The notes below the pieces were generated by a model, which saw only the letters and a list, made by a program, of their open reading frames with translations, made no database searches and was not told the origin of the DNA. A stretch of DNA of 64,000 nt from Bugula neritina (Eukaryota > Bryozoa > Gymnolaemata > Cheilostomatida > Bugulidae). The stretch lies in contig OZ037766.1 in NCBI GenBank assembly GCA_964035545.1, positions 12,657,722 through 12,721,721 of the forward strand. Direction: 5' to 3'. The position numbers were made by a program, and so were the translations under genes. This document shows positions 1-16,885 of the stretch, in pieces (positions within the stretch are counted from its first letter, which is position 1; the number at the start of each line of letters is the position of its first letter).

Positions 1-496
1 CAATAGAAATGGTAAATCACATGTGAAACACTGACTATAAAGCTATTGACATGGCAATGTTCACGTTTACATAAACACATAAAATACAACATAATTGGTT
101 GGGAAAACCCTTGACTCACTAGTCCTTCAAACATACAACCCTTGAATGAATGTACCAAGAGCTTCTAAGATACTGAGACTGCTTTTATGACGCTTGAGTT
201 TTAGCATGTAAGAGCTTATATATTCCTATATCATGGTGACCTTGTCAATTCTATTTATGTTGGCATATCCTTGTATACACGCATAATAGTTTTAAACCTG
301 AAGTCAATCATAGTAATAACTGAAATAGAAAAACCCACATTGGTTCAAAGCCTTTATCCCTGTGAGAATCTCTAGTAGTAAGAATTTTAAGTAGGCTAAG
401 AACTGTGCCTCTCCATATTGAAAACATGGTAAAAGGAATTTTCAAAGTAGTACAGGAGCAATATAATAGGACAATATAATAGCAAACATTTTTTAG
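1..496. other. Left-edge intron sequence of PKG
   Basis: AT-rich sequence downstream of the glycine-loop exon. I see no kinase exon here, nor between the SINE and 887. Confidence 0.6.
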
Positions 497-706
497 GGAG
501 CAGCCCTGGTCTAGGGGTTAGAGTGTTTGCCTAGTAAACACGAGGTCATGGGGTCCAGCCCGGACAAAGGCCATTGGTAGAGTATTCAGTCATAATTGCT
601 CCTGTGCCTCATTTAAAAAAGTCTTTAGCCTGCTTTAACAAAAGCCCTTTCCATTAGGAGTTTACTTACGGGGATAGCGACTATAAACTAGCGTGAGATT
701 TTTCAC
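497..706 (+). mobile_element. tRNA-derived SINE, copy 1
   Basis: The head reads TGGTCTAGGGG (a box A match) and, about 30 nt on, GGTCCAGCCC (degenerate box B). A body with CATAATTGCTCCTGTGCC follows. The element is flanked by AATAGCAAACATTTTTT (about 478-494) and AATAGCAAACTTTTT (about 708-722), a clear target-site duplication. It lies in intron sequence of the PKG gene, antisense to it. Confidence 0.85.
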
Positions 707-887
707 AATAGCAAACTTTTTCATACAGAAAGTAACATATATTATAAATAATGATATTTTGTTAAGCTAAAGAGCCGCTTCATTTTCTTCATTTTATTCT
801 GCAAATTTACATCATTTGCTGCATCCTGGGCAGACATATTAATACTAAACATACAAATTAAACTCAAAATGCTGTTTATTCTCCTAC

Positions 888-3800
888 CAATTCTACCCGA
901 CCAAATCCACCAATGCCCAAAGTTGTAATTTTTTCCAGATCTGAGAGCTGCCAGTGTTTGAACGCCTCTTCAAAGGAAATTCTTTTGGTACCAACTGCCA
1001 ATTCGGACTCACTATCTGAACGACTGTCTTTCCTGGTATAAAAATAAATACATCATAAAATGTATATCAATAAAATGACTCCACTTTATATTGTATTTCG
1101 TTATATATAAAAGCTATGCAGTTAATTACAACTTTAATCATGCCAAACATCTCAGTAAAATAGAGCCTTCTGAATTCATGCAAACATGTGGGGAAACTAA
1201 TTTACATTTTTGTTTGCTCAATTGTTATTATTCATCACATAAATTACAGTTTGAACAAATTCGTTTTACTGAAGCACTTTGAATGAAAAAGAATACTCTG
1301 TTTCATAACCTTAACACAGAGATCTGTCTGAACTAGACATAACAAAGCAAAGTTGTAAATAAGTTCTAAAGCAGGATCTGATGGCAAGTGTTAAGTAAGC
1401 TAAAGCAAATGAAACATAAAACTAATGATGATTTAATAGGCAAAGCGAGAATTTGCTAGTTTCTACATGGATATAACAAAAGTGTCCCAGACTGCAACGC
1501 CATACAGTGTTTTATGGAGATTTTTAATGACAGGTAGTCGATCAGAAAATTTGAAACAAAAATATGACATCATAAACTGAAATTTGGATTGACTCATTTA
1601 TTTAACTTTTCAAGTTTTGTGATTTTGCAGAATAAATTCGTATGCAGTCAACAATGTTGTGAGCAGCTCAAGTTTTCACTCTAAAGTTATATTTAGGTTA
1701 AGTTTGCAAACAAAATTAAATTTTTTGCCAGGCTTTTATCAAATAAACTCAAGTATTACAGATACCAGTCGGATAGCTTGCTAGATAAATAGAACGCTTC
1801 AGTTACAATACGGTTGAGTGAGAACATGACGTATTTAAACAAGGTCATGCAGCACACAATAAAAAGCAAGACCCACAGCTCCAAAAGCAGTATTTTGGAC
1901 TCACCTGCAAATCCTACATAACACCAAAATATAATTACAACAAATTTACAACAATGTAATAATATCAAATATAACGTTGCAGCAGTAGCATAATACCAGT
2001 GTCAAATTATATTTATAATTATTACAAATTCTAGACTGAACAATAATATGGATTCTATCTGCTTACTTATTAACTATTTAAATTTTTGTTGGTAATTTAA
2101 TGAGCAAAAAAAATGGCTTTGAAAATAACAAAGTAAAAACTGAACAAAGCTAATTGACTTTCCTATTGAACATTTTAATACGATTTTTCCAACAATCAAC
2201 TCACAAAAAATAAGAAATTACTTTTGAGTCTAAAGGCATTATCACGTTCATGTTAAAGATATTAACATGTATTGTATTAGAAAAATTAATGATTTTGTGG
2301 AAACCTGCAATTAACCCTATGTAGAATATTATAATTACAGCACAGATAATTTAGTCAAAAATGCTGAATATTTAAATGCAAGTGAGGTAATCTTCAAATT
2401 AGGCACAATGCTTTCTTTGTGAGGCTAGGTACAAAGATAAGGTTATTCTTTATACAAAAACAATAATTACCATTCTGCTTGGCGTTGGCGGTCACCATAA
2501 TCTTTTTCAAATATCTCCAGGTTTCCTATGTGCTTCACAAAAGCGCTGAAAATAATTTTCAGCAATATTATATATATGTGCAATAACCCAACAAATTTAA
2601 ACTAATATAACGGAGTAAAACTCATTTGAAAATTTTGATAATAGATTTAATAAAAATAATAGATAAAATAGATATAATATCTAAATTTATAAATTGATTA
2701 AATATCCAATGGTTCAAGTTTCAACTTGGTCATGACTGTTTACTTAGCAAGTAAATTTATTAACCATTTTAAATAGTTATTAAAGGTATCTTTAATGAAA
2801 ATAAATTTTTACACACTTCTGAATTGTTTCGTGGAGCTTTCATCAATCTAGTAAGTGTCAAGACATATGAAACTTTTTAAATACATAATCTTAAAGAAAG
2901 TATGCTAGGTTAAATAAGGGAGCATGCTTTCTTAAAAAATTGCTTTTAATGTAAGAAAAGGCAACTCCTGACCAAACAGTTTACAAAGGTAAACAACTCC
3001 AATAATTTTACAAGTATGTTTATGTAAATTTGCACTTCCACAGGCTCGTTAAAACAATCAGAGAAATACAACTCCCAAGTATTTTGCTTTGACATGAACA
3101 GGAAATAACTAGAAAAACTATCACAGTAAAACAGTACCGACTATTACATAACTTTGGCCATGAATAAAGTTGCAACCAGTTTATCATTGATCTTATATTA
3201 TCTAATTCAACTTCAAGCTCAAAATCAAGGTTTTTATTTAAGCCTAAGTTGTTTTAAATATTATGTAATCTGTATATTTCTGCTTATTCTTAACTTTACT
3301 ATATGATATTTTTCATTTCAAAACATCAAACCCATAATTGGAATAAATGAACACTCACTCTCTGCTCAAAGTGAGGAGTTCCACGCCGGGTGCAAGAGCC
3401 ATCACCGTAGCTGTACGCCTGTCTTCAGTAAGCAGCGCTCGTTCTCCAAAATACTCTCCTTTTGACAGAGTTCGAATTTTCTGCGGTTCATCATAGCCAA
3501 CAATTTTCTGAGAGACTGCAACTTGACCTTCTGATATTATATAGAATGTGTCCCCAACTTGTCCCTCTCTTACAATGTACTCACCTTCTTCAAATGCATC
3601 CTAGGGTAAAAAAGGTACCAACTAATTTAAGAAAGAATAGAATTATTAGCATCAATTGCTTCAATTGATGCTAATAATTGTATCATATGTATGTATATGA
3701 ATAACCTAAATTTTGCAATTATTCGCAGTCAATAATACGTAGTCCAATCACATTTGTAGTAAGTTGAGTCAGATGGGCTAGTGGTTATTTTTAGTCTGAC

Positions 3801-6800
3801 AACTCCAGCAAAGAAGTCTGCAGTCAATGCTTGCAATGCTTCGATAAATCTTGACATATATTTAATAGCACTTTGCATGTAGTTGTATAAATTTATAAGT
3901 TCAAATAGAAATAAACAATTTCATAGCTCAAGTTCAAGTATATTAAATTTATATTCATGTAGAATCAACAAATGAGTATTCATCAGATTTATTGACGGTT
4001 ACCCTGCATTAGCGAGTATGAGGCAGGCTATATTAGAAACAAGGGAGGGGGGAGGGGAAATGCTTACCACTTCCAAAACATCGGCTATTTTAGATATTTC
4101 TTCCTTGCTAAGTTTCTGCAAGCTGTGGACACTGAAACATAAAATTATAGAACAATAAAAAAGTGATCAATGGCCACCTTAGGATAGTTTTCATTTAAAA
4201 ACCAACTGAAAATTTTACCTGCTTAATTTCAGAATGAGTTTATCAGCATGAGATTTAGATTTTTCGTGAATGTTGACATTACAAAAAATTAACATTGCTT
4301 TAATCAAATATGTGGCAATACTAAAATAGGGCCAAACATTGCCATTTTGTACAGTTCTCCTTTTACAAGATAAATGCAGAAAATGAACTGATAATTTGAG
4401 TGTTTCAGCCACCAGATGTTGCTCTAATGGTTATTTAAAACAGCTTTCATAATTCTGATTGCTTTAAACTGAATATAGCTCACTGAGTGAAAGTGCTATA
4501 GCTATTCTGGAGATACCCCAGACAGAAATAAAATATTATAATACATTTATAGACCTTCTTAGGAAGTCTATGCGCTCATTCTGTATTTCCAATCCAGTCC
4601 TCATCATGATTGTTTGGAAAACCCTTCTTTCTAGAGCCCATACTTTGGCAGGCTTGAGAGCTAAAACACCAATCAAGCCACATGTTACTGCTGTTGAATA
4701 ACTCTATTTTAATCTTTTTTTATTACATGCACTAATTCTGAATCAAACAGTCAATATTAATGTAGCAAACAATGCATTTAATTTCAGTAAAGTAATTTAT
4801 AATTACATATTATATATAAATAAACCAAATGAAAAAGGTTGGTGGCTCCTTTCAAGTATTACACAGCTAGTATCTATTTATAACTAATGTAAACAATTGC
4901 ACACCTGCTGCTATATGTGAAGCTCATTATGAGAAAGCTGCAAGTAATGCCATAGCAAGTGAACCTAGCAGGTTATTAAACATTTTATCACAAGCTGTTG
5001 GCAGGATCCTAGACTATTATGATATATTTAGTAAAGATATTCTATCTACCATTAGAAATAGATAAGAGTGTGTAGAGTTTGTTGACTTAGAAATATTAGT
5101 ATCACAGAGGAAAAATGTCTGCTTTACACCATAAGCAACCATTGACCTGTCAGCCAGCTGTGAAGTTTCTTATTCACGTTGATTTATAAATACTCAGTTA
5201 TTTGAGAAATTGATAATCAAACATAGCTACAAGTTGTGAAAAACATGACTACAATTTTGGTTCAAAGTTGCATATGCTATGGTACACTTTTTGTAAATTT
5301 ACACCGATGCATGAATTTCTGTCAAGGCACATAAAACCTAAAGAAACCTATTTGGTAAAACATGGATATATATTTGATAATATAACAAATCACGTTATTG
5401 ATTTGTTTTAAACTTCAGGGTTTTTAAAAATAGTTAAACTATTACTCTGCACATAAAAATATTGTGCTACATGCAATTTCAATATTAATAAATCCTATTT
5501 TCGCCTTTTATCACAATTGAAATGTAACTACAGTGCTTCCTTCATATCACACAAAACCTGTTTTCACAAGATTCCATAGCTCAACAAAATGGCTTAGACC
5601 CAGTTTTGTAGCTTATGTATGTATAGAAACAAAATGGCAAAATTTAGCTGATCCGTGAGTTAAATATGGTATTCTACATGCCACAGCTTGAGTGAGTGAG
5701 TGAGATACAGAGGGAGCTCCGTACTTTATAGTCTAGCCAGCTTCACAGAGAAATCAAGAGAAGACAATTGCATACAACTTGTATGAAATGTGATGAACTA
5801 TATTCTATTAACAATAGAACTCACCTCTAACTGATGCTGTTCTGGTGCAGCCATACAGCACAGCCAGCTCTCCAAATGCCCGTCCAGGGCCCATCGTACC
5901 AACAGTGATTCCATCTTTGATAACTTCAAACTCTCCTTCTGTAATTACAAATTCCACGCAGTGTTCAAAACGAAAATGTTGGTTTGACTCTAGATAGCAA
6001 GTGATTCGAGTTACACTCAATATCAACCTCTTTTTACGGCTATGGTAGCCATGATATGCATTGATTTCATTCAGAAAAAAATGAATTAAAACATTCCAGG
6101 TTCAGCATGTATTCAAATAAGCTAAGGTAGTCTTGAGTATAAAAAAGTAAATTAAATTAGGTTTTACTGGCCATGGTGTTGGTTTTTGAACTTTACACAA
6201 TAACAGTCCTTCTCAAATTTCATTCAGCTGGTTGACTCTTTGGACTAGCAGCTTTCAATTTATTTTTGGAAAATAATCCAAAATTTATTTTGAAAAAACT
6301 TAGGGGGATTTCTATTATCTCATATCATAATTTATTATCCAGAAATACATATCACGTGCATACCGTCATTGTAAATTTAGCTTTCTGGACTCACAAGCAA
6401 CAAAACAATATGTTTTCTTTTAGGCCTTTCAACAAAATAATGATTTTATAAACATAATAGAATGATTACATATACAACAATAAATTACAATTAGTACAAA
6501 TAAGTTTGAAATCTACAGTTGTTATTTTCCCAAAAGGCATGTACTAATATCATATTATAAGTTCTGAAATTCCCTACAGGATACTATAGGTCACATGATA
6601 TCTATAGTAAACTGCTGCTAGAGAATTGAGTATACATGACCTTTCAGCTTTGAAAGCCTAAAATAATTACTGGATGTAATTTCTATCGGTCTATCTGTGA
6701 GACCTCTTGATTTTCCAAACACTGCTTTGCATTTAAGATTGTCTCAGTACTTTTCACGACCTTTTATAAGCATTGCAATGTAAAAATTATTTCAAGCTCA

Positions 6801-9800
6801 TGTCTTTAAATTAAAAAGTTAATTTCATGTAATGTTAAATAAAAGCTTTAGTTATTATTTTTTATATAAAATGATAATGTAACCGCTGGAAGAATGCGTG
6901 ATTGAATTTTGAACGCATTCTATTAAAAAACTATAACTGTTTGGTAAAAATACTTATAACTGCTAAAAACTTAGACAACGCTGCAAAAAGGGAAAATTTC
7001 TAAATGGCTATATTCACTAACTTTGGAACATCAAATCTATTCATTCTACAATCAGTTATTTTTAAACATGGCTTTTTTCCCCAATGTTCATTTTCTAAGA
7101 CGAGCATTTCCTAAACAGTAAATTTTGAAATTGGGATTTTTAAATAGTTGAAGACTGAGCTGCACTAGTTTTACCAACTGCAAAAAAGAGGAAGAGACAG
7201 TGCAGCTGCATGCCGAGATTATTATGTAACATTTTATGAAATCCTGCAAATTCCACAGAATTTAATAGTTCTGTAAAGGTTCATGAACTATCAACTAGCC
7301 TACTCCAGCTGTTTAGAGCCAGCAAGCACTAGTAACCAAATAAGCATTATCTGGAGATAATAGCAGGGAATGGGAGATGCATTACTATTATGTAATCATG
7401 CAAATAATAATATGGATTCCCAGTCACTGACTGGCTTATCACATACATTTACTAAATCTGCAATTACAGTTCAAAGACCTAAGATATATTTCGAGACTGA
7501 TGGAGCTTTTCCTCCCATTATAATTGTAGTGTGTATCAGCTGTATGATGAATGCTGGTAGCAGGCAATTATGTTCATTACTCATACATAGCTACTTTATT
7601 CATTGCCAAACTTGTTGAGATATAAACTTGATAATTGAGTTTCATCAACAGATGCTTCAGAGTTTAGAAGGTAATTTAAGCAGTCAATATTGTTGTCTTC
7701 AATTCAAAGATCAAATGAAAAAGAGTTCATTAGAATCCTTCAATATGGCCACATAAAAGAAAAATATTGCTGCTACTATGGCTTTCGAAACTGTAATTAA
7801 AAATTATCCACAAGGAATAGGTCTCATTTCAAATAACAGAAATGGTGTTGGGAATAAATCATAACATGCATTGTAATAGTATATATCATTATAATATTAT
7901 ACATTATTATTATATATACTATACTAGACTTTGTTATTCATTAAAATGTGTATTACAAAATATACATTATAATATATGCATTATTATAGAAGATTCACTA
8001 TTATATACATTATAATATACATTGTAGTAATATTATACATTATTACATAAATTATACTAGATATTGTTACACACATTATTAGATACAGCAAAATATACAA
8101 ATAATACATTATAACATATACATTATAATATATACATTATAATATAGACATTATTATATATACATTATGATATATGCATTACCTGCAGACACATAAAAAT
8201 GGTTGCCTCCATCTAGCTGCTTTACAATGAACTGTCCTTGCTTGTAGGATTCTACTTTCATGCAGTTCACAATCTCGTAAATTTGGTTCTTGTCAATTTT
8301 TTTCAAGAAATCATTGTTGGTCAATGCTTTTTTTATAAGTTGCCTTTCACTATTGAAACGATAAAATTTTGTAATTAACTGTTTATTCACATAATAGTAT
8401 AATATATAATCAATTGGGGGTTACATTAAGAGACATAATACATATCTAAATAGTATCAAGTAAGATATGTTTCAATTTCCCCACAATTTCATATTCCAAC
8501 GACTCAAATAAACCCATCTGCAGAATGAAACTTTTATTGTCAAAGTTAGATATGAGTACATGACATTGCTGGGAACATAATGCTGTGGAACAGTACAGTA
8601 TTATGTCAGCTTTTGCATGTTTAGCATCAAGGTGCTGGTTTGTCTTGTGAAATGCTATCAATAGCACTATATTGGTATACTCTTGAGACTAAATTAATAA
8701 CGTTCCGTGGGTAATCAAACAGCTTGGAGGATTATCATTAGCTTAATACTATGTCACTGTATCATGGTTTAGGACACTAATTAGTGTAACTAATGACCAG
8801 GGAAATTTAATTTGAAAGGAAAGACAATCCCTAATCAAATCACACTTGTTAATGAAAGCTTGATCACACTATTAAATCAAAGTCATGCTTACATATAGAT
8901 GCAATAATAGAAATATCATTTGTAAAAAGCAAGCAAGAAACAAGTGGTAATACAAACTTGTAGTCTTTTTTGTAGTGTTTTATTTCAACGTGTGCTGTTG
9001 AGTCGGTTGAGCATTCCCCGGATACTCCCTGTTTCTTCCTTGTATGTCCGTCCATCATGGACATAGAGAGGTCCTCCTACAGGAAATACTCAAATCTTGT
9101 AATGAGCGGCAAGAAATGTTAACTCCAATAAAAAGTTTTGCATACTTGTGCAATTATCGCTTAACATTTTTATGGTTGGATGAAGGATTGTAGTGTTAGG
9201 ATAGACTGTTTTTACTAAGGAGACTATAATATTTACTTGACCAATCCATTCTTATTGAACATAAAGTAAGACCTAACAGCATTTTTAAATCAGTTTTATA
9301 TAAAACGTAGGTCACAGTACGGTATGTCGAGTGCTGCTAATATGAGTCTGTTGATAGGTTTTATGTTGAACATGAAGAGATGACGTGTGATTTTATATTT
9401 TAGCAAAAATTGCAACAGCCATCTTTTTCATCTACCCATCTAAGAATTAATATAGTCTACTGCGGAATCGCAGTACAATAAGAGCTCTATACACATAAGT
9501 AAGAGTTGCTCTAAAAGTTAATTGTAACTTCAAAATCAGATTGTATCAGTTAACATTATAATGCAGTTGGTGGAAAGCATTACTGCGCTTATCATTTCCC
9601 TGCTAAACTTCAAACAATGAGCAAAATTGGTAATTTATTATCTCTTAAATAAATACATTATCAGCTATCACTTGATGCAAAGTGTAATTAGAATAAGGAT
9701 ATTATGAAGAGAAGGGAAGGTGATAAAACAGGCAAGGAAACTTTCAGTGATTGATTATAGATTCCACTTCAATGTTACTAAAGTTCATTACGGCATGGGT

Positions 9801-11395
9801 GTCTTAAAAGATGGTCTACAATCACGTCTAAACACATCATTTTATTGAATCTATACGGAAATGTTTCACAAATTAAAATGGAGAATAGAAACTATCGAAT
9901 TTTCAGAATACTACCATTTTTTTAAAATTATGTAGTCATAGTGGAACTGGGTTGTGCCAAGTTCGCTCAATGTCAAGTTGACTCAGTCAGACTTGATAAA
10001 GTAATAATAGTATAAGTTTTGTGATTTCCAATAGCACAGCCCATTCAGCAAAGCAAATACCCATAGAAAATGGCAGCAACCAACTTTCTGGTTTACCATA
10101 GGCCACAGATCATCCATATTGAATCATTTGAAGTGATGATTATTGATAAACTATTTAGCATAAAATTGACATCTCTTTAATAACAGACATTAACATAAGT
10201 GCACTAGGAGAACATCAAGCCCAGATACAGAACTTTCTTTTAGTTTAGTGCTCAGTGCCCTAGTTTCATTCCTACTTCATGTTTGTCACTTGATAGTCAT
10301 AAGGTTGAAGATTAATGTCAGCTTGAAAACCACAAATTAATATTTACTACACTCATGCCACCATAGCCCTAACTGTCACTAAGGGCAGTAGTAGGTCTCT
10401 ACTAGTAGGAGGAAGCTGCAACTAGTTGGTCTACAATGTGCCTTAAACTGTTTAAAGTAGTTTGCTTAAAACCAGGCTTAATCTATTTGAAGCATTTATA
10501 AAATAACTACTATAAATATAAGTGGTTTTTTATCTGGGTGATTAAATCAAATCATAACAAGTTTGCTAAACTCACTTGAATAGTGGCTAGAATATCAGGC
10601 TTTCCATTCATCACCTTCTGCTGCAAAACACACTGCAGTTTGTCCACTTCTTCTTTCAGTTTTCTGATTTCTATGTCTTTAGATAAGATTGTCTGTTGAG
10701 CTGCTAACAGCTCCGATTTATATCTTTCCATTTCGCTCTGCAATGCAGTTAGGATAGTTAAATATAATCAAATAAGAAATTAATTTTATACATAAGCCAA
10801 CATAAAGCCAACGATGCCCCAAAGACTTGATGGATGTTGAATAAGAAATGAATATCTTCAAGTGGGTTTGAAACTTTTAATCTAGAAGACACCATTGAAT
10901 GACTATTCAACTACCACTTTGTGTAATTATACTGCAGTTGAAGTTGCAACCAATCGGGGAGCAACATACTAGCCATTGGTGTAAATAATTAATACTCACC
11001 TGTGTACTTGAAAGATCTTCTTTCATCTTTACAAAGAGCATTTTAGCTTGAGCGAAGTCATAGACATTGCCATCAATGGTGAGATTCATATTAGAAGCCG
11101 ATGCTCCGCTTGCAGATGTTGCGTTTCCCATGCTGCCCCACAATGCAGCAGCAGGAGTATTTAACACTTGGTGATTTAAAGCTGCAGCATAGTGATATTG
11201 ATACCATACCAATTGGTCTGGCAACAATGGGTGCACGTGTGATCTGTCTAAGTTATTATTCATGTAACCTAGTTGCTCATGTGGATTGCTACTATTAATT
11301 CCTGTATCTTGATCAGCTATTGGCTGTACTAAAGTAATATCACCAGTGCTCTCTGTTCTCATTGGCTCGTGTTCCATCCTGCAGTCACTCCTCAT
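888..11395 (-). CDS. PRKG1: cGMP-dependent protein kinase (PKG), N-terminal part, 10 exons, continues past the left edge
   Basis: Cytosolic Ser/Thr kinase activated by cGMP. Coding exons in transcript order: 11000-11395, 10576-10737, 8958-9076, 8183-8349, 5825-5938, 4555-4660, 4068-4131, 3359-3600, 2471-2545, 888-1032. They total 1,590 nt (530 codons) with matching phase at every junction. Residues 1-132 are a low-complexity N-terminal extension. Residues about 133-178 form a heptad coiled coil (leucine-zipper dimerisation region). RKKQGVSGE at about 199-207 fits the autoinhibitory pseudosubstrate. CNB-A follows (about 240-345, FGELAVLYGCTRTASV) and then CNB-B (about 358-470, FGERALLTEDRRTATV). 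Both cassettes have the RTA threonine typical of cGMP rather than cAMP binding. The last exon ends in the kinase glycine loop LGIGGFGRVEL. An in-frame TAG lies 18 nt upstream of the ATG at 11395, so the N-terminus cannot extend further in this exon; a second ATG at 11377 has a better Kozak context. The ATP-lysine and catalytic loop are outside the window. The family is certain; the PRKG1 subtype is inferred from the zipper and cassette sequences. Confidence 0.93.
3641..3679. repeat. Perfect 18-bp hairpin with 3-nt loop in a PKG intron
   Basis: AATTATTAGCATCAATTG (3641-3658), a 3-nt loop CTT, then its exact complement (3662-3679). It lies about 40 bp upstream, in transcript terms, of exon 3359-3600. 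Confidence 0.9.
7866..8180. repeat. AT-rich degenerate tandem array (TATACATTATAATA-type)
   Basis: Many irregular copies of ATATACATTATAAT run up to the donor of PKG exon 8183-8349. The donor GTAATG itself falls at the array edge. Confidence 0.8.
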
Positions 11396-11427
11396 TTGGC
11401 GGTATGAGTGGCACTAGTGCACGACTT
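11396..11427 (-). other. 5' UTR part of the first PKG coding exon, with a possible splice acceptor
   Basis: Reading the minus strand, TTGTATGTAG ends at 11428 and could be an acceptor, so the exon with the ATG at 11395 would begin at 11427. This implies at least one further non-coding exon upstream, in the 11.4-27 kb stretch. The polypyrimidine tract is weak (ATT repeats). Confidence 0.4.
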
Positions 11428-14581
<3,154 letters not shown>

Positions 14582-14659
14582 TAAAGTAACAATATATGCC
14601 CATGTGTCAACATAATGATGTGGTTCAATAGGTAGAGAAGCCAAGACAGTATCGCTCAT
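14582..14659 (-). CDS. Candidate alternative first coding exon of PKG (26 codons)
   Basis: On the minus strand an ATG at 14659 opens a 26-codon frame starting MSDTVLAS and ending in IVTL, directly followed by a consensus donor GTAAGT (14576-14581). The exon ends in phase 0. The coiled-coil exon of PKG at 10576-10737 begins in phase 0, so splicing here would skip the 132-residue exon and give a short alternative N-terminus joined to the zipper. PKG genes of animals commonly use alternative first exons (for example the alpha and beta forms of PKG I), so this is plausible. No transcript evidence is available. It could instead belong to an unrelated nested gene or be a chance open frame. Confidence 0.4.
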
Positions 14660-16699
14660 GATTTCTACAAAACAAATATATATATAAAAAGGGTGACCAG
14701 TGTCAAACTGACATCAGGTGCTCAGTGCTTCAGTTGACAGGTAGTCAAGGTGCTCCTAACCATGATACAATTTAGGGCGTTACAAAGTGTGTATACTTGT
14801 GACTCAAAGAGAAAGATTCTTATAAAAGTTATTGCCCCACAGTTTCTGCGGAACTTCTTTTGAATTCACTAGCATTATCTGACAATCTTTGACCAATTAA
14901 TTGAACTGTGTTTAATAGATAAAATTTAGTTTTAGCACTTGACTTATTAATGCTGATGAATGTGTACTTTTTAAGAAGAGAAAAGATGCAGTCAGTTTGA
15001 CAAAATCTTTTAAAAAATGCTTTTTTTAGTTTGAGATAAAAGACTTATCAAACGTTACCCTACGGCATTTGAGCTCATCATTCTATACTTCTATCATCAA
15101 TAAATTTATGGCTACTTGATGTTTAGGATAAGCCAAGAAATAAATAACAGCTAATAAGAAACTACTATCAACAAAATTTTCATAATATATCTCAAACAAA
15201 ATTGATTATGGCTAGGTTCCAAAGTTTACTCACTCTAGAAACCTGCAGAAAAAAATTTAAAAACACTAAATTGAGACTAGTCAACCAAACAGACTCTAGT
15301 AGAACGAAGGTCAACTCAAGGTTACAAAACTCCTGAAAAAAATTGTCAAAGGATTACTTTGTCTTTAAAAAATAATATTTACCACAGTTCCTCAAAGCTT
15401 GAGCGAAATTAAGTAAAATTGTGTAATTATATGATTATTAACAGCAAAACTTGATATTAGTTTAAAATATGGCACTGAAAAATTAATTTTCGCCTAATCT
15501 ACATAATTATGTAGGAAATGGGTGCTTTTGAGAGCATAAAACTTACATAATATTGTTCTCCATCTGAAGAATTTGATATTTATAATTGCTGATGATTCAG
15601 AGTGAATAATTAAGCCTAAGATATTATTGCCTATTTGGAGAGCACTTAATCTCATTTTAGTACTAATTTTGTCCATATATTTCATAAACAAAACAAAATG
15701 TTACTGATTATAAAAGCCTACTTCTGGAGCAGCTGCTGGTTAAAGACAACCACAATAGCAGACAGGGAAATTTACAAATAAACTTTTGAGGAAAAACTAG
15801 TATTCTTGGCTTGCTTACTGCAATATTTTGCAGGGACAATAAACACTGCAATGTTTACTACAGAGTAGATAGTATTTCACTAGTAACTAGTTGTACAGCA
15901 AAACTTTTGCTACATTTCAAGCATTCTAAATTATAATATTTTATAACAATTATAATATTTTTAAAACAATAAAACAATATAAGTAGTTAGTTGCTTAAAT
16001 CGCATATTTCCAGAGAGTGATGTATTATAAATATCCCAGCTAGAGTGGAAAAGTTAAAGACTTGCAGACCTTACAGCGTAAGCTTATGGTATGCAGTACT
16101 GCTTATGATCAGAGTAAGTTGAATGGAGTTTATAATAGTCAGTGGTTTATAAGGAACAACCAGATTTAGAAAAACTAGAGCAAAAGCTGTGTTGAAGCAA
16201 CGGTTCAATCCCACCCAGTGAAAATAATTTCCATGGTGAGGAACTCTGGTTAGGCAATTGCCTTTGCTTGGTCAATAATGTTATGGGGAGGGGGGATAGG
16301 TCTGCATCATAAGTTTATGAGGTATGATATACAATACAGTGGGTATAACTTTTTGCTTGCTTTCCTTGTGAGTATTAAATTGTACGATTGCACCACAGAA
16401 TAATTGAAGCCATTATAAGCATAACAGTGGTTGCTCCAAGGGAAATCCACCATTGCAAGTGATCTGCCTTGCTATTGTTGTGCAGCATAACATAATCAAA
16501 TTTCACTCACTGTAACTTGGCAGATTTCAGTGCTCAAGTTGGTGAAATGTTGCATAACATTCCGGTCAATTTCACTCAGGGTGTTTAGCTTTTTAAAGTA
16601 TTAAAAAAATCTTAGTAGCTTAATTAGTCAGTGCCTATAACTAGTACTACCTTTTGTTCACCCACCACTATACTACCATCACTGCCAGTTGCTATTCTT

Positions 16700-16885
16700 C
16701 CAACACTGAAACTTTATATAATTGCTACTGACAATACAACAATACCGACCTACTGCAGTTACATCAAATCTACTAGTACAGTTGCTACTATACCACCTTT
16801 ACTGCTACAGTTACACAACTGCTGCTGCTACTACTGCTAATGCTACTGTTACTACTGATGCTACTGCTACTACTAGCCTCTACAC
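16700..16885. repeat. Degenerate ACT/CTG trinucleotide region
   Basis: An irregular run of CTACTGCTA-like triplets. Open frames here (Thr/Ala-rich) are products of the repeat and not genes. Confidence 0.7.
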
